A stretch of 64,000 nucleotides of DNA from Tetracladium setigerum (Eukaryota; Ascomycota; Leotiomycetes; Helotiales), in the NCBI GenBank assembly GCA_031472005.1, contig PZJY01000004.1:1400556-1464555 (forward strand), in the 5' to 3' direction. The position numbers and the translations under genes were made by a program. The notes under the pieces were generated by a model. It saw only the letters and a list, made by a program, of their open reading frames with translations. It ran no database searches and was not told where the DNA came from. Below are positions 1 through 9,924 of this stretch, piece after piece. The stretch's first letter is position 1. Every line of letters starts with the position of its first letter.

Positions 1-957
1 ATTTAGAGCCTCCACGCCAGCCTCGACCTAGATACGGGGTTAGTCATGAAGTATAGAGTGAAAGAAGACTCTTAAACGCAATTTAGGCAGAAAAGCAAGT
101 TACTTTTTTAACGGCTTCGTGCGTTAGAGCACCACCAAGCGACTTCTCCTTTTCAACCAAATTGGCAAGCTCGTCAAGTTTCTCTTTGACTCCCATATCT
201 TCGCTGAATGCAAAGACTTGCAGGTAAAGCACGATTTTATTCTTCTTCAAGTACTTGATGGACATGCCACAAATAGAAACAAAGCAAATGAGAAGCTCGT
301 TGAGAACTTTTCTCAGCGAAACTGTGCAAAGTGAGAACGTCAGTAAGTATTTGTTCAGAGAGACTCCATAGAAATTGATCCCCCTATTACTTACTGTCTA
401 CCTCAACCATTCTGAAGTAGATCTTAAATCGGATGAGAAAGTCGGTAATCTTTTCGAATAATTCTGTGATTCCTTCAAAGATATATCTGTATTTCGCGCC
501 AGTTGAGATCAAAAAAGAAATGGCATTTCCTGCGATTTCAGCAGGGCCAAATACCTGAGAATCCAAAGTCAGTAAATTTGATAGCTTTTCATCTCATCCT
601 AGAGTACCCCCACAATCGCACCCAGGAGATAGAAATGCCATAACATACCACAGAAGCCCCTTGCGCAGCAAGCATTCCTAAACTATCGATACAATCCAAA
701 GTTTTACTCAGAATGTCCTTCGCGGCTCTGAACTTTTCGCTCTTCTTTGCATCATTCTCCAGCCTTGCTCCTATCTCATCCAATACCTGATCAGGGGTCT
801 GTTTCGTCTTTGTGGTCAAGTCTGACGATGTCGTTTTCTGGAAGGCCACACAGGCTTCCTCCCACGCTTTCTGGAGATCATAGTCATCGTCGGCCATCAC
901 CTTGGCCATCTTGATCGCATAAAATGGAGCCTTAGAGCTCGTGAGAGAGGTGAACAA
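1..957 (-). CDS. Goodbye-domain STAND (NLR-like) protein, 5' part only
   Basis: Spliced reading gives 238 codons before the left edge: exons 957-649, 554-395, 321-104 and 27-1, with introns 648-555, 394-322 and 103-28. Each intron has GT-AG ends, and the last has a TGACTAAC box just before its acceptor. The stop near position 83 lies inside the last intron, so the gene does not end there. The product opens MFTSLTSSKAPF and has the Goodbye pattern: W-E-A...F-Q-K-T-T..D-L, then a helix ending ITELFEKITDFLIRFKIY. Known: the Goodbye domain is an N-terminal effector or adaptor domain of fungal STAND receptors, usually followed by NACHT/NB-ARC and ankyrin, WD or TPR repeats. Those parts, if present, lie outside the window. 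Inference: a non-self-recognition or cell-death receptor. It could also be a Goodbye-only protein with a short tail. Confidence 0.72.
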
Positions 958-1418
958 GGAAAGAAGAAAAGATTGTTCCAGCCCGTCTCGAAGGAGGAGG
1001 CTCTTGGTCGTATTAATAACTCAACTCGGCAAGGAGCTTGATTTGCGCGTGATTGGGTCCGCAGCGCCACCTCCATGCTCTTCACGAATCAGCGCCATGT
1101 CGTAAATGCACCTTCAGGGGGGTTACATTCCATTTCCGGGATTTAATCTTAGAATACAACCCTGAAAAGATCGGGGTCAAAACGAGAAATGGGGACAATT
1201 CCTTGGCAGAAAGGGGGAAATCATTGGTCGCGGTTGCTGTGCAGGCCGAGCGCTTACCGCTTATAGCCCCGGCTAAGGAAGGATGGGAGTATTCCACACC
1301 ATACTGTACATAAAACACGCCCACTAGCAATTTACTTTGACTTTAACAGGGTGTCTTAAATAGTTTCATAAAGGCTTGTTTCTCATACCTAGGTATTTGT
1401 AGATGATCCATCATTCAT
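958..1418. other. Intergenic spacer without recognised features
   Basis: This spacer lies between the start of the Goodbye gene and the stop of the amidase gene, both on the minus strand. It would hold the promoter of the first and the 3' end of the second. Overlapping short frames on both strands show no family pattern. I see no RNA gene or repeat. Confidence 0.5.
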
Positions 1419-3737
1419 CTAAAAGGCTGTTCGTCCCGTTTTAACAGTCTGCAAAACCCCTTCATCAGCTAACCTCTCAATCAAATTCATCAACACAAAA
1501 TCACATCCCCTTTTAACGACCAAATTGATCGTAACAGGTACCATTTCCTCATGCATAGTAACGTTCGACCAATACGGCACCTGTCCAATCGGTACGGTGA
1601 AATCAGCACATCCAAACGCAGGACACAGTCCCGCCCTTCCAATTGTGTTATATGGTCCGTTGACAGCCAAGAAACTTGCGTTAGGAGAGTTATTCAAACT
1701 TTCTTCACGGTATGAGGGGAAACCTCCCGTACCAATGTCGTGAAGAAGGAGACTCTCTGAGCAGGATTCGTTGGTAGAGAATTGAATGTGCTTTTCGTAC
1801 CACTCGACGCTTTCGCGCTTGGTGTCCAGAGCGGAGTTGTATCGTTCTTGGGTGACGGTCAGATTATCTCCCCAGCCTCGGTTACGCCATTGGGGGTCTA
1901 CGGGTGGGTAGCGTCCATCATAACGACTTGCCCACTCTGTGACAAGTTGGTGGCCGTATCCATACCAGGTTGACCAAGTGCTGAACACACTGCTGCTTCG
2001 GGTGAGAGCGGTGTAATTGCCAGCCAGAGGGGTGGAGAAGTTTTGAAGCGCAAGCGACATATTGAATGGTTCGACTGTCATGTCGAAGATTCGTGTTAAG
2101 TTGGCGATAAAGACCTGGAGAACGGTTTCTGCTGCTGAGTTGTTGAGAGGAAGATAGTCCACTGTGTAGAGAATTCTCTTTGGGAAGGCATTTGTATCCG
2201 GGACTTCCAGTGGTGAAAGGCCTGTAATGGAGATATCTTGGTGCAATTCCTGGGCATACCTTTGGTATCTGTAAGCTACAAACATAAAGCAGTTCAGTTA
2301 ATACGACTCACCAAAGCTTCGAAAATTTGCTCCATTTGTATGGATCACGCGAGAAGACTTTTGACAATTAGTGATAGACTACTCCGAGTGACGGAGGAGA
2401 CACAAACCTCCAGCAGTATCTGATGTCGCAGTAAGTGGGAACACATTTTCTAAACTCATGAGGCCCTGACTAGGCCGTTGCCTATTCACAGTAAGCATTT
2501 ACGTTTAATTTAAAGTCAGTTGAGAAACCGACCCATAGACTCCGGCCACGGCCGCTGGTCGCCTCATGCTAGATCCGGTATCACTTCCAATGGCATAATC
2601 CAACCATTCGTAAGCTGCAATCGAACAGCCACCACCCGATGACGAAGCTGAACATGTCTGCCATCCATCGCCTCTTAGATTCCATGGATAATGCTGTTCT
2701 TGCCAGTCCCAAGGGTTTGCTCCTGAAGCGAACTGAGCCAACTTTTGCTTTCCAACAATTACACCGCCAAGGTCAATCTGCCACAAGTCAGCAATGATTC
2801 AACTTAGAAATGATCTGTCCGAGAGCAAAATTTACAATTCGCTGGATGGAAGGTGCAGTTTTGTTTGCAATTGGAGTAATCTCTCGATAAGCTCTGCTTC
2901 CTGCCGAGGTTTGTGTTCCCTTGACGTCGTAAAGATCCTTGACCGCAACACGCTCACCAGCCAAAGGCCTCGAATCACCCCAGCTGTAAATTCTTGATGG
3001 AACCCTGAAATTGCGATTAGAAGCTTATTTCGAGACGATCAAATATGTGTATACTTACGGGATGTAGGGATACCAAGAATATGGATTGAAAACGCCTAGC
3101 CCGACGTAATCGTCCTCACCGCTGTCTGTGGCATAAACGCCAAAAAGAAAATCGCGATAGATATCTTCATAAAGTCGAGAGACAGCGGAAAGAACAACTG
3201 CGTTGGCGCCAAATTCCACAACATAAGGTCCGGAAGGGAAAGTCTGTGATCCAGTAGCAAGGACAACCACGTTATCGATTGAGCTGGGGAGTGCCTTGGA
3301 AATGGAGGTGTCCAGGAAGAGGTAGGATATCTGAATCGACTCCAGATACCTGACTGCCGAGGCATCTAAAGTTGCTCCAGCTGTTTCAGAGCTGATGTAA
3401 ACACCCTCGAGAAAATCCTTAGAGAAGACATCGTCACCTGCGGTATAGTTTTTAAGAGTGCTTTCAATGAAACCCCGGTGACGACCAAGGAAGGCGAGCG
3501 AAGGACAGTCACTGGAATTAGTCTTCCACTACTTCCGGTGATCTTACACCCAAATGATGCCTTCGGATGTTGAACATGAGCGAGATATGTCAAATTCCCA
3601 AGCTTGAAAACAGTATCTCCGCCTTCGGTTCTCTGTGTTTGGACGAGAGAAGTTCGCTCGACTGGCGAACCGTTGACACAAAATAAAGCGATAGAGGCGA
3701 CAAGAAGTCTGGAGATTGCTCTGTTCAAGATAAACAT
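1419..3737 (-). CDS. Secreted amidase-signature protein (one apparent frameshift)
   Basis: Six exons can be joined: 3737-3059, 3004-2836, 2777-2533, 2481-2408, 2357-2312 and 2259-1419, totalling 684 codons once one base is restored. The start at MFILNRAISRLLVASIALF gives a signal peptide; an in-frame Met 14 codons upstream is less likely. The amidase-signature Ser-Ser-Lys triad is visible: Lys in VAVKDLYDV, Ser in SSSGGGCS and Ser in GSDTGSSMRRPAA. Known: this family hydrolyses amides. The substrate cannot be told here, but export is predicted. The last intron uses an AAAG acceptor at 2260, giving KLW-YAQELH; the nearer TTACAG acceptor would create TGA. Odd: the reading frame shifts at the CCCC/AAA junction around 3470-3476. 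Adding one base gives a smooth VVTG-FIESTLKNYTAGDD. Either an assembly error or a recent loss of function. Confidence 0.85.
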
Positions 3738-5098
3738 CTCGGCCTTAAATGACTGTTGAAAATGAAATGCTTGAAGCAACCGAAAAAGAGGACAGAGAAT
3801 TTGGGGATTTATACCATTTCACCAAGGGCTGTATATGCATGCCGTGCGGCATAGTTGGGATACTGCAGAATCTCTTAGATGGAAGACTGATAACGCGTCA
3901 AGGGAGCTTGCCAATGTCACCCTAATACCGTGAGAGTGGGCTTGATGATTCCTGGACATGGATATGGGTTTGGAAAACGTCATTCTTCCCTCAGCTCGAA
4001 AAAAGTTGTGTCATGAACTCTACCAACAAAGCAAATTCCAGTTACTGATTGACGGGGCGGACTCTTTTGAAAGTATAAGGCTGTAACGATGATATCAAAC
4101 ATGAAGGTATACTTCAAGTAGCAATACAAGATTGTTGTTTTGTACACAAGCTGAACATACCACGCACTAAGATCTTCAAAAGTCTGGGTTTGTTCGGTTT
4201 TCCGAAAATTGGCATTAAGATAGAAATGGGAGTTCCAGGAACAAGAGTGTGAAGAAGTAGCACCTTGGCACTTTGGAACCAGTCCTTTCAGTCGTACCAT
4301 CCTTATCTCTTCGTTTTGATTTGATGCAAAAGTTCTAGCAAAGTGGGATTTGCGTATGGAGCTGGCTACTGTACAAGCATTCCTAACAGTGCCTATCAAC
4401 TGGAAAGTTGGATGCAGGTGATGGCATTGCGACCAAAAGTCCGTTTCTAAACACCGCTCATATCCCACTTTCCCCATCTATGTGCCAGGCACAGCTTCGA
4501 TATCAGTTTTGCTGAACCCAATAAATGGGAACTAAAGCCTCGGCGCAATCACTTCCAAGACTCTTGAAATGGACTTCCAATGTAGAGAACAATGATGTTG
4601 TGAACGCATTCCGGGATCCTCGGACGCATGCGAACTGTTGTTACCAGGCACTTGTTGGCCTTCTGTTAAAGAAGAGAAGACATGAAGAGACGGTGGAGAA
4701 AAGACGATGAAAGAATGACAACAAAGAATTGGAGAAAGTTTCCAAGGTAAAGTATGGTTTTGAGCCCCGATATCCGTTCCTGCTTGCTCCAAGTCTCTAA
4801 AACCGCAAAAAATGTGTTCTTTGTGACGTCAAGAATCTGAGAATTCGTGCAGGGTGCGAGGTAGTTGACTGGCGCTTTCGTAGGTATTTACCTACCTTGA
4901 ATATGCCGATATGCCACTGTTGTGGTCCTGTGAAAAGGAGGAATGAAAGGAAGGGCTCAGATTCGGTCGCGATTAGAAGTCAGAAAGCCTTGGCGCGCCC
5001 TTATCGTATCATCGCTGACGACACAGCTATCTGGGGTAACAACTATTTCAGACTATCACCAGCATCACATTCTTTCCTACCAACGTAAACATTGCAAA
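3738..5098. other. Intergenic region, no supported gene
   Basis: This 1.36-kb spacer contains the divergent promoters of the amidase (minus) and asparaginase (plus) genes. A 165-codon minus frame (4477-3980) and an 86-codon minus frame (4792-4532) are open, but they lack recognisable motifs and convincing coding composition. I see no repeat or RNA gene. Confidence 0.45.
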
Positions 5099-6764
5099 AT
5101 GTCGTTCCCAACCGAGAAAATGGAGTACAAGAAACCGATCCCACATACCATTGCCCCACGTCTTATAAGTAGGTTAAATCAAGCTTCCCAAGCTCATTAC
5201 CTTTCTCCCACCTACGCGTATATTCAATACACTAACTTATATCTCCTTCGCAGTTCACGGCGGCGCAGGCAATATTCTCCCCTCAAATCTTCCACCCTCA
5301 AAATACAAAGCCTACCATGACTCCCTCCTCTCCATTCTCTCCATCTCCCACGCCTTTCTCACACATCCCTCCTCTTTCCCACTATCTAGCGCAACAAGCA
5401 GCTCAGCCCTCGACACCGCAACATTAGCCGTCTCCCTCCTCGAAGATAATCCTCTTTTCAACTCCGGTCATGGCGCTGTTTTCACCCGCGACGGTGTTAA
5501 CGAACTTGAAGCTTCCATCATGGTTTCGCGCGGCAAAAAGAAGCGCGGTGTTGGACTAATGGGCTTACAACAGGTTAAAAATCCGATCAAACTCGCGAGG
5601 GAAATGCTGTTACATGGGGAAGAAGATTTGGAGGGAGGAAATGGGGAACATAGAGTTCCCATGATGACGAGAACGGTTGGGATGGGTAGGGGACGGGAGC
5701 ACAGGGACATTCCCAATTACATAAGTTTAGTGCGGAGGAGCTGGCGAGAGAGTGGGGACTAGAGATGGTAGATCCGAGTTATTACTTTGTGCAAGCGAGG
5801 TGGGATGAACATTTAAAGGGATTGGAGAAGGAGAAGATCGGTGGAGTATCGACTTGGGATGCTGAGGATTTCTTCCCTCAAGGTACTTGTGGTGCTGTCG
5901 CTTTGGGTATGTGTCTGACTAATTACCTCGGGAGCTGGATAACTACAGGCCCAATCCATTTTCTAGATTGATATCAATTCAATTACTAACTTTCGTCACA
6001 GACAGCGAAGGAGTAATAGCAGCAGCAACCAGCACGGGAGGATTGACAAACAAACTCACCGGCCGAATCGGAGATACACCCACTTTAGGTGCAGGTTTCT
6101 GGGCCGAAGAATGGGAAGAAAAAGATGCCTCGTCACTAAACCAACCCCAATTCCAATACCAAAACAAAGAAGCATCGCTTTTCCAGCCTGGAGGACCAGC
6201 TTTAATACTAAGCGATACTCTCAAAGGCCTGATATCAGATTGCTTCCCCTCTCCAACCTTCTACTCTCCCATCTCCCAATCAGAACAGCAATCAAGAACA
6301 TATCGAATGGGCAAGTATAATCGAAAGTTTCGCTCCACGGGTATGAGTGGCACGGGAAATGGAGATTCTTTCCTTCGACTGGCTGTACGTCTTCATCCCT
6401 TCCCCCCACCCTCATATCTACCAAGTCTAACACCTTCCTCAACTACCTCCAGGCCGTCCGCACAATATCATCTATCGCCCGCTACCGCCCAAACACCAGT
6501 CTCCAAACGGCCCTTACTGAAATCACCGGTCGCAACGGCGACCTACAGAAAAGCGCCGGCGATCGATGGCGCAAGACTGGTGAGGGAGAAGGTGGAGTTG
6601 TCGGGATAGAGTTGAGTGTTGTGAGAGATGTGGGTGGGGTTGTGAGGGAGAGTGAGAGCAAGGTGGTTTGGGATTATAATTGTGGAGGTATGTTTAGGGC
6701 TGAGGTTGATGAGGGGGGAAGGGTATTTTTAGTGTGTGGAGAGAGGGGGATTTGGTGGGTATGA
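5099..6764 (+). CDS. Threonine-type Ntn-hydrolase, asparaginase / isoaspartyl-peptidase family
   Basis: Exons 5099-5168, 5254-5906, 6002-6384 and 6453-6764 join in phase. The N-terminal subunit shows HGGAGNILPSNLPP, the typical opening of asparaginase_2 enzymes, then FNSGHGAVFTRDG and the ELEASIM stretch. The catalytic threonine follows the self-cleavage site in QGTCGAVALD. STGGLTNKLTGRIGDTP and GAGFWAEEW follow, as in the small subunit. The C-terminal part ends NCGGMFRAEVDEGG. Known: the precursor cleaves itself before Thr and hydrolyses L-asparagine or isoaspartyl peptides; probably cytosolic, as no signal is seen. Odd: the frame changes between about 5689 and 5697, in a G-rich stretch. One extra G restores a continuous GAQGHSQLHKFSAEELAREW. 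A 19-bp GT-AG gap there is too short to be an intron. Confidence 0.85.
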
Positions 6765-7355
6765 AAGGGCAAGGGGTTATGAAGGGGAGGGAGAGAGGGT
6801 TGAGTTGAGTAAGTGGTTGTCCTAGGCGTGATTGAATCCAAGATTGAGATTGAGATTGCATACTGGATTGGTGGGTGGATTGGCTGTCTCTTAACAGACC
6901 AATAGATTGAGTGCAAAGCCTGTGATAATCAAGCCAGTGCCGCCATTCAGCTAGATATCTTCTGGATGTGCTTAGGTACTTAACCTTAGCAACGTTTCGA
7001 TCTGGCTCATCCAAATCTCGAAGGTATACCTACCTGACCTTTTCTTAGACCTTACCCAGGCAGCACAAATCAAACGTAAGGCCTGATTATCGGAACCATA
7101 ATATATATTCTGTATAGCATTTTTTTTTCGTCTGCTCTATCAAGCAACTCCAAATCCTTGGGTGCAGGGGCCATCGATGTGTGCCTGTAAGCTATGAAGG
7201 AACGCCCATGCCATCCATCATTCCACTCATCATCAATCGTTATTCGTTTGTGTTTAGCAGAGACAAAAGAGAGAAGCGAAAATTGGAAGGCAAGCAAAAC
7301 GCCCCAGACCACCCGAGAATTAAGTAAGAAGAAGGTGACAGAAGGAAGAAACCGT
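6765..7355. other. Convergent intergenic region
   Basis: This spacer lies between the stop of the asparaginase gene (plus) and the stop of the F-box gene (minus) and should hold both 3' untranslated regions. It has G-rich and purine-rich tracts near 6700-6800. The 106-codon minus frame is antisense to the asparaginase 3' end and its composition does not look coding. Confidence 0.45.
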
Positions 7356-9303
7356 TTACGCATCCTCTCTGTCATCACCCCCATCTCCGTTCCCATCTCC
7401 GTCCCCATCTCCTTCTCCATCATTGCCATCACCCTCTCCATCAACCTCTCCATCACCCTCCCCATCATTCTCGTCGCCATCCCCTTCACCATCGAGATCA
7501 TCCTCCTCATCATCATCATAATGATCACTTGAACTCGAGTCACTCCCACTTCCACTCTCATCCTTATCAGTCGCCTCCCACCTCACCACAACCTGACTTG
7601 TAAAATCCCTCAACGCGCTCTTGACATTAGTCCCCGCCCAACTTCTGTTATACGGATTCCTTGAGTCTTGAAATTTGACATGACGCTTCTGCGGCGTATT
7701 GTCATGTCGATTCCTCTTCCCCCTCTCCTGTGTCAGCGACGACATATTGATCGCGCGGAGATCAATGTCGATGTCTGAGAGCTGTGTGAAGAACTTGGCC
7801 CACAGGTTTACTTTTTTGTTGGGGTTGAGGGTGTCGGGGTTGAGGAGGGTGACTTTGTGGAAACTGATGGTCGTGAGGGTGGTGCGGAATTTTTTGATAA
7901 GGGCGAAGAGAATGGGAGAGGAGATATCGACCATGCCGATGTCAAGTTGTTTTAAGTGGGAGAGGGAGATGGGGTGGGGTGGGTCGACGAGGGTTGGAGT
8001 TGGGGTTGGGATGAAGGGGACAGTTGGAGCGATTGGGAAGTTGGATGATGTATTTGGGATGGGTGAAGCAGGGATGGGTGTGATGAGTATCGTTGACGCC
8101 TTGCTGGTTGAATCATCCACGGGCGTTGATAACCAAGCGAGGAGGTTTTTCATGTCTTCCTTGTTGCTATACTGCCCGAAATTGAGTCGAAGATGCTCCA
8201 GATTAATGGTCTTGGCCAAAAACTTTCGCAGTTTGTAGCTTGAGACCGTGGCTGAAGGGTTTGTCGAATCAACTGGGGAGGGAACTTCGGAGTTGAGGTC
8301 GAGGAAGAGCGTACGAAGCTTTTCTAGGACAGGTTGAACGCTGGACAGAACATAGTCTGGAAGATCAAAGGCATGATCATGAAGACTAATCCTTCTCAGA
8401 ATCACCTCAAAGGTGGTGGGTCGAGCCTTGGACTCGCCCAGAGCACGAAGAATGGTGAGGAATACACGACTTAGATGGTTGATCTTGTCCATGTGGTGTA
8501 TGTGCCCACCCAGAACCTCATAGGCTTGGATGACCTCCAAGCGTTGGCCTGTTTCTTCCTCGTATGTTCGACTGCCATAACCTGTAATTGATTATCAGCC
8601 TCATAACCCGTGGTATGTTCAATTGGAAGGTTTAAAAATTGATACTCACTTCTCCACTCGCTTTTGGGGTAGTCTCTTGAACGAGATCGTGAGTTGAAAT
8701 CACGCATACCTACAGTCTCAAGATTCGGTAGGTTTGAGAAGGCTTCAGCCAGCAATGTGACATCCTGTCCGCTGTTCATAAAAGTGACTAAGAGATAAAT
8801 AGTTAGAACAATGATGACATCTTTAAAAAGAATATGGATACCGTAAGTACCATATTTTTGCTCCAGCCCGCTGAACCTGGCTGCTGAACTGAACGGTCTT
8901 TCTAACCCCAAAATCACATGGGTCAAACACCCAGAGAACCTGGATTTGGAAATATCCACCAAGGCCCGGAGACTGAACTCGGTGAGCATAAATTGGCGTT
9001 TGGTGAAGAATTCGCGCGCGAATGCATTACGGAGCTTTTCTTCGATGTGTTTGTCGGTGAGACGAACATTGCAGTAATCTGGTGTTTTCAGGTTGCGCGT
9101 GATTTGTAGCAGGACTGGGAATAGGGTCTCCAAGTCAGCAATCTCATTCTCGAAGAAATTCACAAGCACAAGTTAGCGAAGATAAACAGGGTGATACCTT
9201 CGAGCGGAATGGTCGACAGGCGAGAGGCAGCTAGGGTGGCCGCGGGCATTGTTTGGTTGTGACCGCCGAGGGGTGTCATCGAGGGTACGCTGAGGTTGTC
9301 CAT
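7356..9303 (-). CDS. F-box protein with acidic low-complexity tail
   Basis: The start is ATG at 9303 (MDNLSVPSMTPLGG). Exon 1 ends STIPLE; after an intron with a GCTGAC box and TATTCCCAG acceptor it joins VLLQITRNLKTPDYCNVRL. That reconstitutes an F-box (L-x-x-I-P-L-E-V-L-L-x-I...L). Two more short introns, near 8.79-8.85 kb and 8.58-8.65 kb, lead into a 390-codon exon. It continues with FAREFFTKRQFM and SLRALVDISKSRFSGCLTHV and with leucine-spaced segments (LKQLDIGMVDISSPILFALI), suggesting degenerate leucine-rich repeats. Known: F-box proteins bind Skp1 in SCF ubiquitin ligases; substrate unknown. The last 70 residues are a run of Asp, Gly, Glu and Ser. Divergent from the PARP gene at 9925. 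No frameshift. Confidence 0.75.
7362..7500 (-). repeat. Coding minisatellite for Gly/Asp/Glu tail
   Basis: Imperfect 6-12 bp repeats (CATCTCC and CATCACC variants on the plus strand) encode alternating GDGEGDG-type residues at the C terminus of the F-box protein. Such tracts are prone to slippage, so copy number may vary between strains. Confidence 0.7.
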
Positions 9304-9924
9304 TGTGTTATGTATTGGACAGTAGAAGTTTGGAGATTGAAGTGATAGGTTTAAAAGCAGCCCAGAGGGCTAGTGGAACTGACGGGGAAGTTTAGAAAAT
9401 GAGAAGATAGGAAAGGTGATGGAAATGAGTTTTTGATGGTTTGCCCTCTGCCCGTCAAGGCATATAGCCACTCACGTGATGACGTGTCTCTAGCGTGATG
9501 GAGCAGTTGGTTTTCATTGGCCGGATTTTAGGCTGCACGTGGAAGCCTAAAATACCGGGGGTGGGCGCGACCGACCACCAGCCTCGTCTCACGCCTTCTA
9601 CTCCCTTATTTCTATCGGCATCCGCATCCTGAACCCAGATTTCTCTCTTCTCCTCATCCTCCAATCTCCCTTCACCACCCTTCACCTCCTCACTCGTCTC
9701 CTCTTCAATTCTTCAAGTTCTCACTTTCACCTCCTCAGTCGCGTCATCCCAATTGTAAAGTACGTCGCATTCACTGCATCAAAGCACACCGAGTACCCCT
9801 GGCCTCATCAACAAACCACCACCTCATCTCCTCACTCACAACCAACTGAGTTAGGATACGAATTGCCCACCCTCAAATACCAATTCGAATCATCCAAGGC
9901 ATCAAAAACTCGAAATATCTTACA
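9304..9924. promoter_or_regulatory. Shared divergent promoter region of F-box and PARP genes
   Basis: This 621-bp spacer separates two divergent start codons. It contains a pyrimidine-rich stretch at about 9590-9740 (TCTCCTC, CCTCCTC) upstream of the PARP ATG, typical of fungal promoters and leaders. No clear TATA box or defined operator was recognised. Promoter function is inferred from position only. Confidence 0.5.

Noticed and set aside
2260..2311. In-frame TGA at the last splice junction of the amidase gene
   Set aside because: It appears only if the TTACAG acceptor is used. The AAAG acceptor a few bases downstream gives a 52-nt intron and reads KLW-YAQELH without a stop.
3980..4477. 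165-codon minus-strand open frame
   Set aside because: No motif, odd composition (many Cys, Trp, His scattered), no supporting splice or neighbour logic.
5684..5707. Tiny intron to explain the asparaginase frame change
   Set aside because: The only GT-AG pair that fixes the frame locally spans 19 bp, too short for a spliceosomal intron; a one-base loss in a G run explains it better.
7194..7532. 112-codon plus frame rich in Ile/Val
   Set aside because: It is the antisense of the acidic repeat tail of the F-box gene.
9100..9303. Apparent frameshift between the first codons of the F-box gene and its main frame
   Set aside because: An intron starting GTATCACC and ending TATTCCCAG joins STIPLE to VLLQITRNL and rebuilds a normal F-box, so no error is needed.
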